DNA from: Welwitschia mirabilis
Lineage: Eukaryota; Gnetophyta; Gnetopsida; Welwitschiales
Direction: 5' to 3'
Assembly: GCA_051453625.1 (NCBI GenBank)
Contig: JBOZIK010000001.1
Coordinates: 242,540,938-242,604,937, forward strand
Length of the DNA: 64,000 nucleotides
Shown: in pieces, positions 23,121-33,539 of the stretch
How the letters are laid out: the number at the start of each line of letters is the position of its first letter
Numbering within the stretch: the stretch's first letter is position 1
Made by a program: the position numbers and the translations under genes
Notes under the pieces: generated by a model
The model's database searches: none
Told to the model about the DNA's origin: nothing
What the model saw: the letters and a program-made list of their open reading frames with translations, nothing else

Positions 23121-23220
23121 NNNNNNNNNNNNNNNNNNNNNNNNNNNNNNNNNNNNNNNNNNNNNNNNNNNNNNNNNNNNNNNNNNNNNNNNNNNNNNNN
23201 NNNNNNNNNNNNNNNNNNNN
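23121..23220. other. Assembly gap (100 N) between bubble arms
   Basis: The following contig opens with the same 77-mer as the preceding one (21899-21975 equals 23221-23297), then diverges at the next base. Confidence 0.9.
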
Positions 23221-24442
23221 AAAAAAATGATAGAGTTATTACAATTAATTATTTTTAGCACTAATGCCAATAAGTAAATGAGATTGTAGGTGGGTTTATC
23301 AGGCCAAAAACATCATACGTTAGTTATACAATCCATTAATTCTCTTGGATGTTCTTTTTTATTTGTCTTTGTTTTGATTTCATAAATTGATGATAACTAT
23401 CCTTTACTCTTTAAATTTATCTTACTAATAATCTTACTTAAAATGATTTATAAAGTCATCCCTTCTTGATATTGAAAGCCTATGGAGGATTGGTATTTTA
23501 TTGACTATTCTTGAATCTATGCATACATTTCATTTGTAAAAGCCTCTGTCATCCTTTTTCATGTCAAGTGCTAAAACTACAAGGAAACATGAAGATATAT
23601 AGTTTGTATTAGTCTCTTATGCAATATCTACCTACTTTCTCTTTGTGCTTCTAAAGGATAATTTAATATGATTGGTTCATTGGGATTTAACCCCTACTAA
23701 GGCATCTATAACATTTCCTTAGGTAAGCCACTGAAAATGTTCATCTATAATGTTATCTTACCTTTGTTGAAAACTTACTCCATTTTGTACTTCATTCTTC
23801 ACCTCTTGGCTACTTGGTTTTAAGATTAACAAATACTTTGGTACTTCCCTTCATAAATTCAATGCTTTTTTATGTGAAATAAAGCATAAGGAATTATAAA
23901 TCTGATCTTATAACAGTAATCTCCTCTTTTGTCAGTTCCTATAAGGACAAAATCTTTTTCTTATAATAAAGACTAGTGGAATTTCTTTGCCATCATATTC
24001 AGCCCCTGCATCATGTTGCTAAGGAGTTTCAAGAAAATGATAAACATTAACTACCCATAAGAACATTAGTTTCATATGGCCCTAACTTTTAGATTTACCT
24101 TTATCTTCTCTCTACCTTTAAAATGTGAATTATAGATTCTTCCTATAATTTATGTGTTTTTTAAAGCCATAATGATTAGGCTAATGTTCTTACCTAGGTA
24201 ACACATCTAATATTAGACATAATTATTAACATAATTGTTGTTTTCATTTAGGATTTATCAGTTATATTGACAAAGAACACATAACCCAACTAATAATTAA
24301 ATTTATATGACCACTACTTTGGTAGAGTTATCTATGAATTTTATTCATCCCAAGGATCTCCTTGACAAACCAAATTATTCATTAGTATAAAATAAATAAA
24401 TCACAAGCCTAGGGTCTTCCAAAGACAAAACCACTATCTTAA
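23221..24442 (-). pseudogene. Ty3/gypsy reverse transcriptase remnant, arm 2
   Basis: Collinear over about 1.2 kb with 21899-23120, differing by scattered substitutions and a few 1-3 base indels. The same RT blocks are readable on the minus strand, with the D-x-R-x-V-N-K-I block at about 23452-23522. Because both arms open on an identical 77-mer, this is more likely the other haplotype, or another copy collapsed into one graph bubble, than a true tandem duplication. Confidence 0.7.
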
Positions 24443-24989
24443 TAATTATATTAGAAAACAAGTATTTCATACTTTCTCTATCATATTTTTAACCTTATTA
24501 TGATTACTTACTAAGAATAAAATTAATATGTTATGAATTAAACAATAATGTTGTAGTGGTTTTTACATTATAAATTATTTCTTCATTTCATGTGTGAATG
24601 TTTAATGATGTCTCCTTTATTTGCAATTTGTTTTATAGGTTCCTGTGGCCTAATTCACCTTAGCATCCTACACTCTTTCTATTATATTATTTATTGGAAT
24701 TTTTGTTAGTAAAGTGATTTAACATTATCACTATAGTTACATAATTAATATTATATTAATATTAGACTACTAAATATTTATTCTGCATTCTTATAAGTCT
24801 TAATGTTCCTCTACAATAATTTATCTAGTGTTGAAATAATTATAGGAATACATCATATGATATCATTACATCTAACATTATCATTTGAGAAATCCATTTA
24901 TGTAAGGGATAAGGGCTAGATGTTTATGAATAGATAATAGATAACCAAGTAAACTTTAAAAAAATATTATGTACTAGTTTTTCTAATAC
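24443..24989. other. AT-rich stretch before CACTA transposase, arm 1
   Basis: No coding motif. The portion from about 24576 is repeated at 25910-26320 in the second arm. Confidence 0.5.
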
Positions 24990-25809
24990 TAATATGTATA
25001 GGGCATCTAAGAATTTTGAAAATGATGTGAAGAAGTTCATACGATTTTCATGTACTAATACTAACAGTTATCAAGGCATACTCTATCAATGTGTGAAATA
25101 TTACAACACTTATTATCAATAGCCAAATATAGTTTTTGAGCATCTTTTGTGCAAGGGCATGAATCATACATACATAAAGTGAATTATGCATGGGGAAACA
25201 TTAGAAAAATACTATGACCAATGTAGTGGTGATAACATATTATACGATGATCCCATTTCCATGATGAAAGAAGCATTCATATATATTAATAATGGCAAGT
25301 AATCACATGAAGAAAAAAATACCATGGATTTCTCAAATTCTAATTATTGCAGTGATTACATAAAAAATGCATAGGTTAATTAAATAAAATAAGAAGTCAT
25401 TATAACTTGGTTGCATTAAATATTTAAAGCTTTCTATGATTATCAAATTCCTTACCATTAAACTAATGTGTGGATGCTTAAATTCAACATTTTCAATGTT
25501 GCTTAATCTCTTGCATGATTTTTTTTTGAAACATTAATATGATTCCAAGTTCTTATGATCAATTAAAAATGATACTTTACTTCTTAGATATGAAATGTGA
25601 TAAATTCCATGCATGCCATAATGACTGTGTGTTATATTGGAAGAAGCATGAGAAGAAAAATGAATGCCCTTAATGTGGTGCATCTAGATAGATATTAAAG
25701 ATTGGTCATATAGATAGTAAACTAGATAAAATATTACCTGCCAAAGTATTGGGATACTTTCCATTAATTCTAAGGCTACAAAGGATTTATGCATCATCCA
25801 CAATAGTAG
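24990..25809 (+). pseudogene. CACTA (En/Spm) transposase N-terminal half, arm 1
   Basis: MYRASKNFENDVKKFIRFSC from 24994, then CVKYYNTYYQ, HLLCKGMNHTYIK and IMHGE (25189), matches the Transpos_assoc domain (PF13963: R-x-S-x-E-Y-x-x-G-V-x-x-F-L, C-x-x-C-x-N, H-L-x-x-x-G-F, W-x-x-H-G-E). Further on, KCDKFHACHNDCVLYWKKHE then ECP-stop-CGASR (25590-25690) and LPAKVLGYFPLILRLQRIYA (25736-25795) match the start of the TNP2-type transposase (Transposase_21, PF02992). CACTA transposase binds and cuts the element termini. Single stops and frameshifts make it inactive. It ends at the gap on a 77-mer shared with arm 2. Confidence 0.8.
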
Positions 25810-25909
25810 NNNNNNNNNNNNNNNNNNNNNNNNNNNNNNNNNNNNNNNNNNNNNNNNNNNNNNNNNNNNNNNNNNNNNNNNNNNNNNNNNNNNNNNNNNN
25901 NNNNNNNNN
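25810..25909. other. Assembly gap (100 N) between bubble arms
   Basis: 25733-25809 is identical to the corresponding 77 bases in arm 2 (ending about 27142), with a mismatch immediately before. The contig after the gap restarts at the equivalent of about 24576. Confidence 0.9.
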
Positions 25910-26319
25910 TATTTCTTCATTTCATGTATAAATGTTTAATGATGTCTCCTTTATTTGCAATTTGTTTTATAGGTTCCTGTGGCCTAATTTACCTTAGCAT
26001 CCTACACTCTTTCTATTATATTATTTACTGGAATTTTTGTTAGTAAAGTGATTTAACATTATCCTATAGTTACATAATTTAATATTATATTAATATTAGA
26101 ATACTTAATATTTATTCTACATTCTTATAAATCTTAATATTCCTCTACAATAATTTATCTAATGTTGAAATAATTATAGGAATATATCATATGACATCAT
26201 TACATCTGACATTATCATTTGATAAATCCATTTATGTAAGGGATAAGGGCTAGATGTTTATGAATAGATAATCAATAACCAAGCACACTTTAAAAAATAT
26301 TATGTACTAATTTTTCTAA

Positions 26320-28196
26320 TACTAATATGTATGGGGCATCTAAGAATTTTGAAAATGATGTGAAAAAGTTCATACAATTTACATGTAATAATACTAATAG
26401 TTATCAAGGCCTACTCTATCAATGTGTGAAACATTTCAACACTTATTATCAATAGCCAAATATAGTTTTTAAGAATCTTTTATGCAAGGGCATGAATCAT
26501 ACATACATGAAGTGAATTATGCATGGGGAAACATCAGAAGAATACTATGACCAATGTAGTGATGATAACATATTATAAGATGATCCCATTTCCATAATTA
26601 AAGAAGCATTCATATTCTTTAATGATGGCAAGTAATCATATGAAGAAAAAAATACCATGAATTTCTCAAATTCTAATTATTTCAGTGATGACATAAAAAA
26701 TGCATAGGTCAATTAAATAAAATAAGAAGTCATTGTAACTTGGTTGCATTAATATTTAAAGCTTTCTATGATTATCAAATTCCTTATCATTAAACTAATG
26801 TGTGGATGCTTAAATTCAACATTTTCAATGTTGCTTGATCTCTTGCATGATTTTTTTTTTGAAAAATTAATATTATTTTAAGTTCTTATGATTAATTAAA
26901 AAGGATACTTTACTTCTTAGATATAAAATGTGATAAATTCCATGCATGCCATAGTGACTGTGTGTTATATTGGAAGAAGCATGAGAAGAAAAATAAATGT
27001 CCTTAATGTGGTGCATCTAGATAGATATTAAAGATTGGTCATATAGATAGTAAACTAGATAAAAGATTACCTGCCAAAGTATTGGGATACTTTCCATTAA
27101 TTCTAAGGCTACAAAGGATTTATGCATCATCCACAATAGTAGAACATATGATATGGAATTCAAAAAGGTAGATAGACCATGGCATATTGTGATATCCATT
27201 AGATTCTATCTTATGAAAAAATATTAATGAATCATACAATGAATTTAGATTAGAACCTAGACATGTAAGACCTGGTATTATAATAGATGAATTTAAACCT
27301 TTTAGAATGCTTTCCAATTTTATAGTTATTAGCCAGTTATGACAGTTGCTTATAACTTGTCACCCTGACTATGTATGAAAAGGTCTTGTGTAATGCTTTC
27401 TTTACTCATACCTAGCGGAAGAAACTAGGAAAATATATTGATGTATACCTTTAACATCTTATTAAAGAAATTAAGCTACTTTGATATGAGGGAGTAAAAA
27501 CATTTGATAAAGCTAAAAAGAATTTCTTTACTATGAAAGCAGTGTTGCTTTGGATAATAAATATTTTTTCAACATATTGAAACATCACAGGATGGAGCAC
27601 AAATGGGATATTAGCATCTTCCATATGTGCTCATAAGATCAATTCTCTATGGTTGTCTCATGGTAGAAAACATTACTACCAGGGGCATAGAAGATTACTT
27701 AATAAGAATGAAAGGTATAGATGAATAAAGAGATCTTTCAATGAAGAAGTAAAGGAAGAAGAAGAACTCATGTCCTTAAGCAATGAATAAATTATTTTAT
27801 AGCTTGAAAACATAGATTTTACCTAAGTAAAATTCATTTCTAAACAATAACAAATAAAGACAAAAATGCCAAAATATAGATAGAAAAGAAAAAAAACCAT
27901 TTAAGGTCACTCCATTTAGTAAATTTAAAAGGTCATAAAACAAATGTATGAAAGTGAATATGTGTATTCCCATGAAAGATCTTAGCAATAGATGGAAAAA
28001 GAGACTAATAATTTTAATCTCTGATAGTAGAAGCTAACAAAAGTTTATGAGATAGTTTAATAGTAAATTCTTTTTTTTCCTTTTCTTTCATCTAATATCT
28101 TTTTCATTTCTAACATGTACACAAGATCATTATATCTAATACAATTTGGATGTTATGCATATTGAAAATAATGGCTTTGACATCTTGCTAAGAACT
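26320..28196 (+). pseudogene. CACTA (En/Spm) transposase, arm 2 (N-terminus to catalytic region)
   Basis: The more complete copy. Transpos_assoc starts at 26327 and reaches HGE at about 26522. FHACHSDCVLYWKKHEKK (26938-) and LPAKVLGYFPLILRLQRIYA (27070-) open the TNP2 domain. Then follow EPRHVRPGIIIDEFKPFRML (27253-, family: E-P-R-N-V-R-L-G-L-x-x-D-G-F-N-P-F), MLSLLIPSGRN (27390-), YEGVKTFDKAKKNFFTMKAV then LLWIINIFSTY and ITGWSTNGILA (27484-27600), and HGRKHYYQGHRRLL (27660-27697). The metal-binding Asp in D-E-F-K-P-F is retained but single stops and frameshifts break the frame. The 27790-28115 interval has no coding match and ends in a pyrimidine-rich run, so it may be an intron. It continues after the gap with N-x-x-D-V-M-H-I-E-x-N. 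Confidence 0.8.
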
Positions 28197-28475
28197 NNNN
28201 NNNNNNNNNNNNNNNNNNNNNNNNNNNNNNNNNNNNNNNNNNNNNNNNNNNNNNNNNNNNNNNNNNNNNNNNNNNNNNNNNNNNNNNNNNNNNNNNNNNN
28301 NNNNNNNNNNNNNNNNNNNNNNNNNNNNNNNNNNNNNNNNNNNNNNNNNNNNNNNNNNNNNNNNNNNNNNNNNNNNNNNNNNNNNNNNNNNNNNNNNNNN
28401 NNNNNNNNNNNNNNNNNNNNNNNNNNNNNNNNNNNNNNNNNNNNNNNNNNNNNNNNNNNNNNNNNNNNNNNNNNN
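28197..28475. other. Assembly gap (279 N) with exact 77-bp flanking duplication
   Basis: 28120-28196 equals 28476-28552, so the estimated gap size is probably spurious and the transposase is continuous here. Confidence 0.9.
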
Positions 28476-29165
28476 CACAAGATCATTATATCTAATACAA
28501 TTTGGATGTTATGCATATTGAAAATAATGGCTTTGACATCTTGCTAAGAACTAACCTAAATATTAAAGAAAAATCAAAGGACAAGCTTAAAGCACAACTT
28601 AATCTCAAAAGGCTAGATATTAGAGATGAAATTTTACCTATTATGATGAATGATGATAAAAGGGCATTTCTTCCACCTACTGGTTTTATGATTTCAGTAT
28701 AAGAAAATAATTCTTTTCTCAATATGCTATTAGAGTTGAAAGTTCTAAATGGTTATGTATCAAATATTTTTATGTATATCCTACAAAAAGAATATAAACT
28801 TTCTGGGCTTAAGAGTTATGACTACCATGTCCTCTTACAACTCATTCTTCCTATTGCTTTACATAAATTGCTTCCATCTAAGTTGTGTCCTTCAATAATT
28901 CAATTATGTCTATTCTTTAAGGAGGTTTTTCATAAGGAAATTAATATACAAATTTTGGGAGAATTAAAATCAAGAATTTCTATCATACTTTATGACCTTA
29001 AGAGAATATCTCTTCTAGTTTTCTTTAATATCATGATGTATTTACCTATTCATTTGATAAGGGAGGTTAGGTTTTATGGATTTATGCAATATCAATGGAT
29101 GTATCATATAGGAATGTTATAAGCATCCTGATGTTTTTGGATCATAAATTTATCTTGTTAATAAT
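28476..29165 (+). pseudogene. CACTA transposase C-terminal part with DUF4218
   Basis: NLDVMHIENNGFDILLRTNL then LNLKRLDIRDEI (28502-28640) matches the end of the TNP2 domain (H-N-L-D-V-M-H-I-E-K-N). The 132-residue open frame 28724-29122 reads LNGYVSNIFMYI, KLSGLKSYDYHVLLQLILPI, LPSKLCPSIIQLCLFFKEVF and FFNIMMYLPIHLIREV, ending in MQYQWMY. This is the DUF4218 domain (PF13960) found downstream of TNP2 in plant CACTA transposases, with its H-x-L-x-x-E and Q-Y-R-W-M-Y-P signatures recognisable. A frameshift or stop at about 28702 separates the two parts. This is the longest uninterrupted coding relic in the CACTA gene. Confidence 0.8.
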
Positions 29166-29929
29166 TATGAAATAACTATACATTTTTGACATATCTGCAA
29201 TTTAGATTCTTTAAAGTTTTAAAGGGGTATGTTAGAAACAAGAACAAATCAAAGGAATGCATTTTAGAAGCATTTTTTATAGTGGAAGCATTAATTTTTC
29301 CACTAAGTACATGAAAAATATTAAAACCTTTGAAAATAGATTATAATATAATGAAGTTCCTAATAATGACTCCAATGATACATCTATACATCTAGAAGGA
29401 AGATCTCTATGTGCAGGATAGAGAATTCTATTAAGTAAAATAGAAATTGAACAAGCACATAGATATGTGTGTAATACCTATTGCATTGAATCATATGTAA
29501 GGTAAGTCAATTATTAGTTTATTATTATTATATGCATTCTTAATTTTGCGTATGTATAGTTATTACCTGCAAGAAATTCATAAAGGATTTTCTAAATGAT
29601 AAAGTCTTCACAACTTCAAATGCATAGAGATTGCTTTATTAGTTGCTTCAAAGAACATGTAACACATAATACATCCTATATAAAGGTATTAATTGGTATG
29701 CAAATTTAATGTCTAAAATATTCTTTTTCACTTGATGTTTTAAATTTACATGTTAAGAGAAAAAGGAATGCTTAATGAAAAATAAGAAAAAGAAATGAAA
29801 TGAGTGTCACATCCTTTAAGTAGAAATGCACTAAGGTATAAGTGATACCTAATCAATAGGTATATATTTCATGTAAATGAGAGAGATGCATAGTTAACGT
29901 GTCAGAATAGTGAAGTTTCTATAATTTCA
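29166..29929. other. CACTA transposase linker/intron region
   Basis: Between DUF4218 and DUF4216 similarity. Weak coding traces only (AYRYVCNTYCIESY-like near 29455) and AT-rich sequence that could be an intron. Confidence 0.4.
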
Positions 29930-30450
29930 AACAATCCTTATGTATTAAGGATAACAATGTTGTAAGTAATGATGTAAAATATTATGATTTCTTAAAAGAT
30001 ATAGTCATACTAGATTATAGTTCCATATTTCATGTTGTGGTCTCTAAATGTGAATGATTAGATGTTCTTTAATAAGCTAACATTAAGAAGGATGAGTTTG
30101 GGTTTAACCTTGTTAACATAAGTAAATAAATTAGGAATGAATATGAACAAGATGATCCATTCATATTAGCTACTCAAGAATCATAGGTTTTTTACATAAA
30201 TGACATTAAGGATCCTTCAGCAAGTATTATAGCATTATTTAATCTAAGACATATTTATGATGTGAGTAAAAATGAAAAATTATCTTAAGTAAAAGGAGGT
30301 AGGAAAGACAGTTTGATATCCTTATATTATAGTCATCTCCCTAATAAGGAGAATGATGTTGATATTAAAAACATGAACTAGACTTATGTAGATTCAGATG
30401 ATATTATGGTTGATGATTTGAATTTGTAAGATCCACCTTCATCATAGTAT
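29930..30450 (+). pseudogene. CACTA transposase DUF4216-like C-terminus
   Basis: Translation gives ILDYSSIFHVVVSKCE-stop-LDVL, then IKKDEFGFNLVNISK, DDPFILATQES-stop-VFYIND and KDPS (about 29999-30215). It matches DUF4216 (PF13952: L-[DN]-Y-x-x-x-x-x-V-x-L-F-K-C-x-W, K-x-D-x-x-G-x-x-x-V-N-x-x-x, D-P-F-[IV]-L-A-x-Q-x-x-Q-V-F-Y-x-x-D), which normally ends these proteins. An acidic tail follows (NKENDVDIKNMN, VDSDDIMVDDLNL). The whole gene thus runs Transpos_assoc, TNP2, DUF4218, DUF4216 in canonical order on the + strand. Confidence 0.7.
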
Positions 30451-30939
30451 GAATGTTATAAAATAATATATCTTTATGTTTACTTAGAGTATTAAATTAT
30501 TAATATAATATTTATATTCATTTCATATTATGACATTTTAGGTGAATACTACTTATGACTATGTTATTAAAAGTAGAATTGATGCTTAGATATCTTTATT
30601 TCTATGTACTAGAGGTATGTCTAGCAAGTTCTAAAAATTTTTCTTACACTGTAGTATTGTTTTCTTAACATTATCTTGTAGAATTAAGTTATGAAAATAT
30701 AAATTATTAATGAAAATATAAGTTATCAATTGAATTTATCTTGGATAAATTTGAAAACCCTCATCATAATGTTGAAATTTTTAAATTATCAGTAGATGCT
30801 AGTCTTAATTTATTTGCTTTAATAGTTAATATCACCTAATTGACATAGATTTATTTTTCTTTCAAGTATCTTCAAAATAAAAACATTTCCTTTACACATT
30901 TTGAGGGATGAAAGCCTTTCTATGGATGACAAAGAGGTT

Positions 30940-31350
30940 GCTATTTGTAAATTGAATTTACTTACACATGTAATATTTGATAGTAATCATGTAAAATGAT
31001 AGTGTTAAAATAGATTATTAGTGAAAGTGGATTTGTATGGCCTTAAGCATAATAAATATATAAAAGTNNNNNNNNNNNNNNNNNNNNNNNNNNNNNNNNN
31101 NNNNNNNNNNNNNNNNNNNNNNNNNNNNNNNNNNNNNNNNNNNNNNNNNNNNNNNNNNNNNNNNNNNGTAAAATGATAGTGTTAAAATAGATTATTAGTG
31201 AAAGTGGATTTGTATGGCCTTAAGCATAATAAATATATAAAAGTATTGTAATAATAAATTAAAAATGCTAATAAGGCTTATATTTCTTGATGTAAATATC
31301 AATTTTTACATGTTATCATACCCCCAATAACCAACCTTTTGCTAGTTTCT
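30940..31350 (+). repeat. Dispersed repeat shared with 48285-48430
   Basis: A block translating roughly as RLLVKVDLYGLKHNKYIKVL recurs at 48300-48380 as EIISETRFCGLNNNKYIKVL, with nucleotide similarity extending about 150 bases (ATAATAAATAYATAAAAGTATT). Here it is downstream of the CACTA transposase, so it may belong to a second CACTA product or to the element's 3' interior. Function unknown. Confidence 0.45.
31068..31167. other. Assembly gap (100 N) with exact 77-bp flanking duplication
   Basis: 30991-31067 equals 31168-31244. Confidence 0.9.
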
Positions 31351-31659
31351 TAGTGAAAAAGTTTTATTAAAGACTAGGTAACATATCATAAATTTCAAAG
31401 AAAACTAATCGAGTATTAAGAAAGGAATGAAAAAGAAATTCAAAAACATTTGATCAATTAAAATTCAGATTTACACTTATATATGAAAATAGAGCATGAA
31501 GTATAGATATTTAAGTACAAATGCCACTACTGCTAACCAAAGAAAAACTTTGTCCTATAAGTTTGAAAGATAATAGAAAAGTAAAAGAAAAAATAATGAG
31601 GAATGAATTATTTATATTCTTATGTAGTGTATAAAGAAAAAAAATTATTGAAAAGAAGT

Positions 31660-31664
31660 ACATG
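31660..31664. repeat. Candidate 5-bp target-site duplication ACATG
   Basis: ACATG immediately precedes the LTR start TGTTGC at 31665. The same 5-mer immediately follows the third LTR at 41396-41400, the expected length for Ty3/gypsy integration. Confidence 0.4.
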
Positions 31665-31887
31665 TGTTGCGCTGCCAATTTATGATTATTTGATGGGCTT
31701 TATGAGTTGTTTTGTAGGACTTTTATATAGTTTAGGTGTAATTTTGAGGATTTTGAAGATACAAGACAAAATCATAGAAAAGTGTAGTTATCACCCAAAT
31801 TTGATGCATTTAAGGTACTTTCTGATGAACAAATCTTTTCATGAGAAAACTACTAAGTTTCTCCTCAAGAAAAAACATTAAAAAAGA

Positions 31888-32022
31888 CCGTCATCCCTTC
31901 CATCATCCACATGATAGGGAAGACGACAACCGCTAATGTGGATTGCTGAGTCATCACTTTCAGAGAGATATTTTGTAAGATATTATCATCCCTTAGGTTA
32001 TTTGGATGATAGACTAGATGAC
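31888..32022. repeat. Two nested palindromes in forward LTR U3
   Basis: 31888-31929 has GTCATCCCTTCCATCATCC, then ATGATAGGGAAGACGAC; 31983-32022 has TTATCATCCCTTAGGTTATT, then TGGATGATAGACTAGATGAC. Both are 110-250 bases upstream of the TATA box. Confidence 0.6.
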
Positions 32023-32133
32023 ACTGACAAATAACTATCACTAACAGATTCCCTCAGCCATTTCATCCATTTCTGAGTGCTTAATAAACATGTGTAACTA
32101 CACCTTTTGTCTATCTATTTTTGTTGTATATCC

Positions 32134-32140
32134 TATAAAT
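32134..32140 (+). promoter_or_regulatory. LTR TATA box
   Basis: CCTATAAATAAGTTCCCCTTC context, conserved at 40802-40808 in the third LTR but mutated to CCTATGAATAAAT in the LTR at 38705. Confidence 0.55.
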
Positions 32141-32742
32141 AAGTTCCCCTTCAACTCTCCTTCTCATATTTGATGCACTAAAGATTCGCATGATACGAGA
32201 GCAAAGGGCGAGAGATCCATCTTTATGAGTTACAGAAAGACGTTCACTTGGTAGAGGGATAAGTATCTTCTATTGAGACCTGACTATTTTGTAATCGAGA
32301 TGAATGTTACTTTTAATATAAATCTTAATTATCTTTACATGTTTGTATTATTTGTATTATAGGATTTCTTATGTCCCTTATAGTCTAATTATGCGCAAGA
32401 TCTGGTGACATTTTCTTGGGTAATATAGATTATCAAGGGCAGCCTTTGTTAAGGCTCAAGAGTAAGTAGGGTTAGGATTATTTTGCATTGCATGTTAGTA
32501 TAGATTGCATGTTGCACTTTGAATGGTAGTTTATTGTATTGCATTGTTATTTATTAATCTTGGTTTCTATTTAATTTCAAAAGCAACCTGAGTCTCTTAT
32601 AGATAAACTTCAATAAGATACGACATTTTGGGTCACTCCCACTATATTAGCATGATGCGTTATGCATAATATCTATTTTTGATTACTAATGACAATATCT
32701 ATTTGAACATAAAAGTGTGCATAAATATACACCGCAACAAAT

Positions 32743-32761
32743 TGACATCATTGCTGGGGAA
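32743..32761 (+). promoter_or_regulatory. Primer-binding site, tRNA-Asp-like
   Basis: TGACATCATTGCTGGGGAA, 3 bases after the LTR end, matches TGGCGCCGTTGCCGGGGA with changes mostly of the C/G-to-T/A decay type. Same primer class as the reverse element at 4834. Confidence 0.7.
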
Positions 32762-33330
32762 GGTTATCAAGGAGTACAAAGTTTATTATCATTCAGATAA
32801 GTATACCAGTTATTTGTCTATGTTGTGTTATATTTTATTAGGAGCTTTAGGTTTTCTATGTGTTATGTTTTAGTTTCAATTTTTTTAGATTTTGGTTTTC
32901 TATGAAAAAGTATGGTCGTCCCCTCTATCGTCCCCATGACAGTCAGGACGATAGTGTGTTATTTTTGTTTTCAGTTTTTATTTACAGATTTTTAATTTTT
33001 TTTGCAATAAATCAGTCTCTGTTGTCTTCTGTGATGTTCAGATGACCTAGTAGATGACATGTGTCTTTTTTTAATTTTTTGGCTTTCTATTCTAGTTTTG
33101 ATTCTATTTCTGTTTTTCTCTTTTTAGTGTGCATCATCTCTTTTGTCATCTAGATGATAGATAAGACAATGGTCTGTTATTTTTTGATCTATTTTCTCTT
33201 GTTTTCTATTTGCAGGATGTTGTGATATAGTTAGTCTAGAGAAGAAATATCTCAAAGAAAAGAAGCTAATAGGACAGAACCTTAAAGATATACTAGTGAA
33301 CATAGAAAAAGAGTTGGAAGAACAATCTCC
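32762..33330 (+). other. Leader of forward element with nested palindromes
   Basis: Non-coding segment from the primer site to gag. Carries palindromes at 32913-32954, 33021-33060 (weak) and 33131-33173, paralleling the four in the leader of the reverse element. T-rich on the + strand between them. Confidence 0.6.
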
Positions 33331-33539
33331 AGGTGCATTCAATCCCCCTTTTGAATTTATTTTTTCTAAATATGTTTTTTTTTAACAAAAAACCTATAGA
33401 AGGAGAGGACCAACCTACAATATGGAGTACTTTCTAAAAACAAAAATAAGTAGTAGGATTTTCTACCCCTAATGCCAACCTTATCCTTAAAGAATTATTA
33501 TCCAATAAGAATAGAGAAATTTAAACACTATTTGACCTA

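Larger units (their letters stand above)
31665..32739 (+). mobile_element. 5' LTR of forward gag-protease retrotransposon
   Basis: Starts TGTTGCGCTGCC and ends CACCGCAACA, giving six-base inverted ends TGTTGC/GCAACA and a length of 1075 bp. It adjoins a tRNA-Asp-like primer site. The order within the LTR is: two nested palindromes (31888-31929, 31983-32022), TATAAAT at 32134, a probable transcribed leader, and a Gly-rich-looking GGGCAGCCTTTGTTAAGG segment in U5. Homologous copies are at 38705-39714 and 40343-41395. Confidence 0.8.

Noticed and set aside
28146-28547. Long open frames across runs of N (also 37222-37878, 55082-55369, 21718-21948)
   Set aside because: They are open only because unknown bases are not counted as stops.
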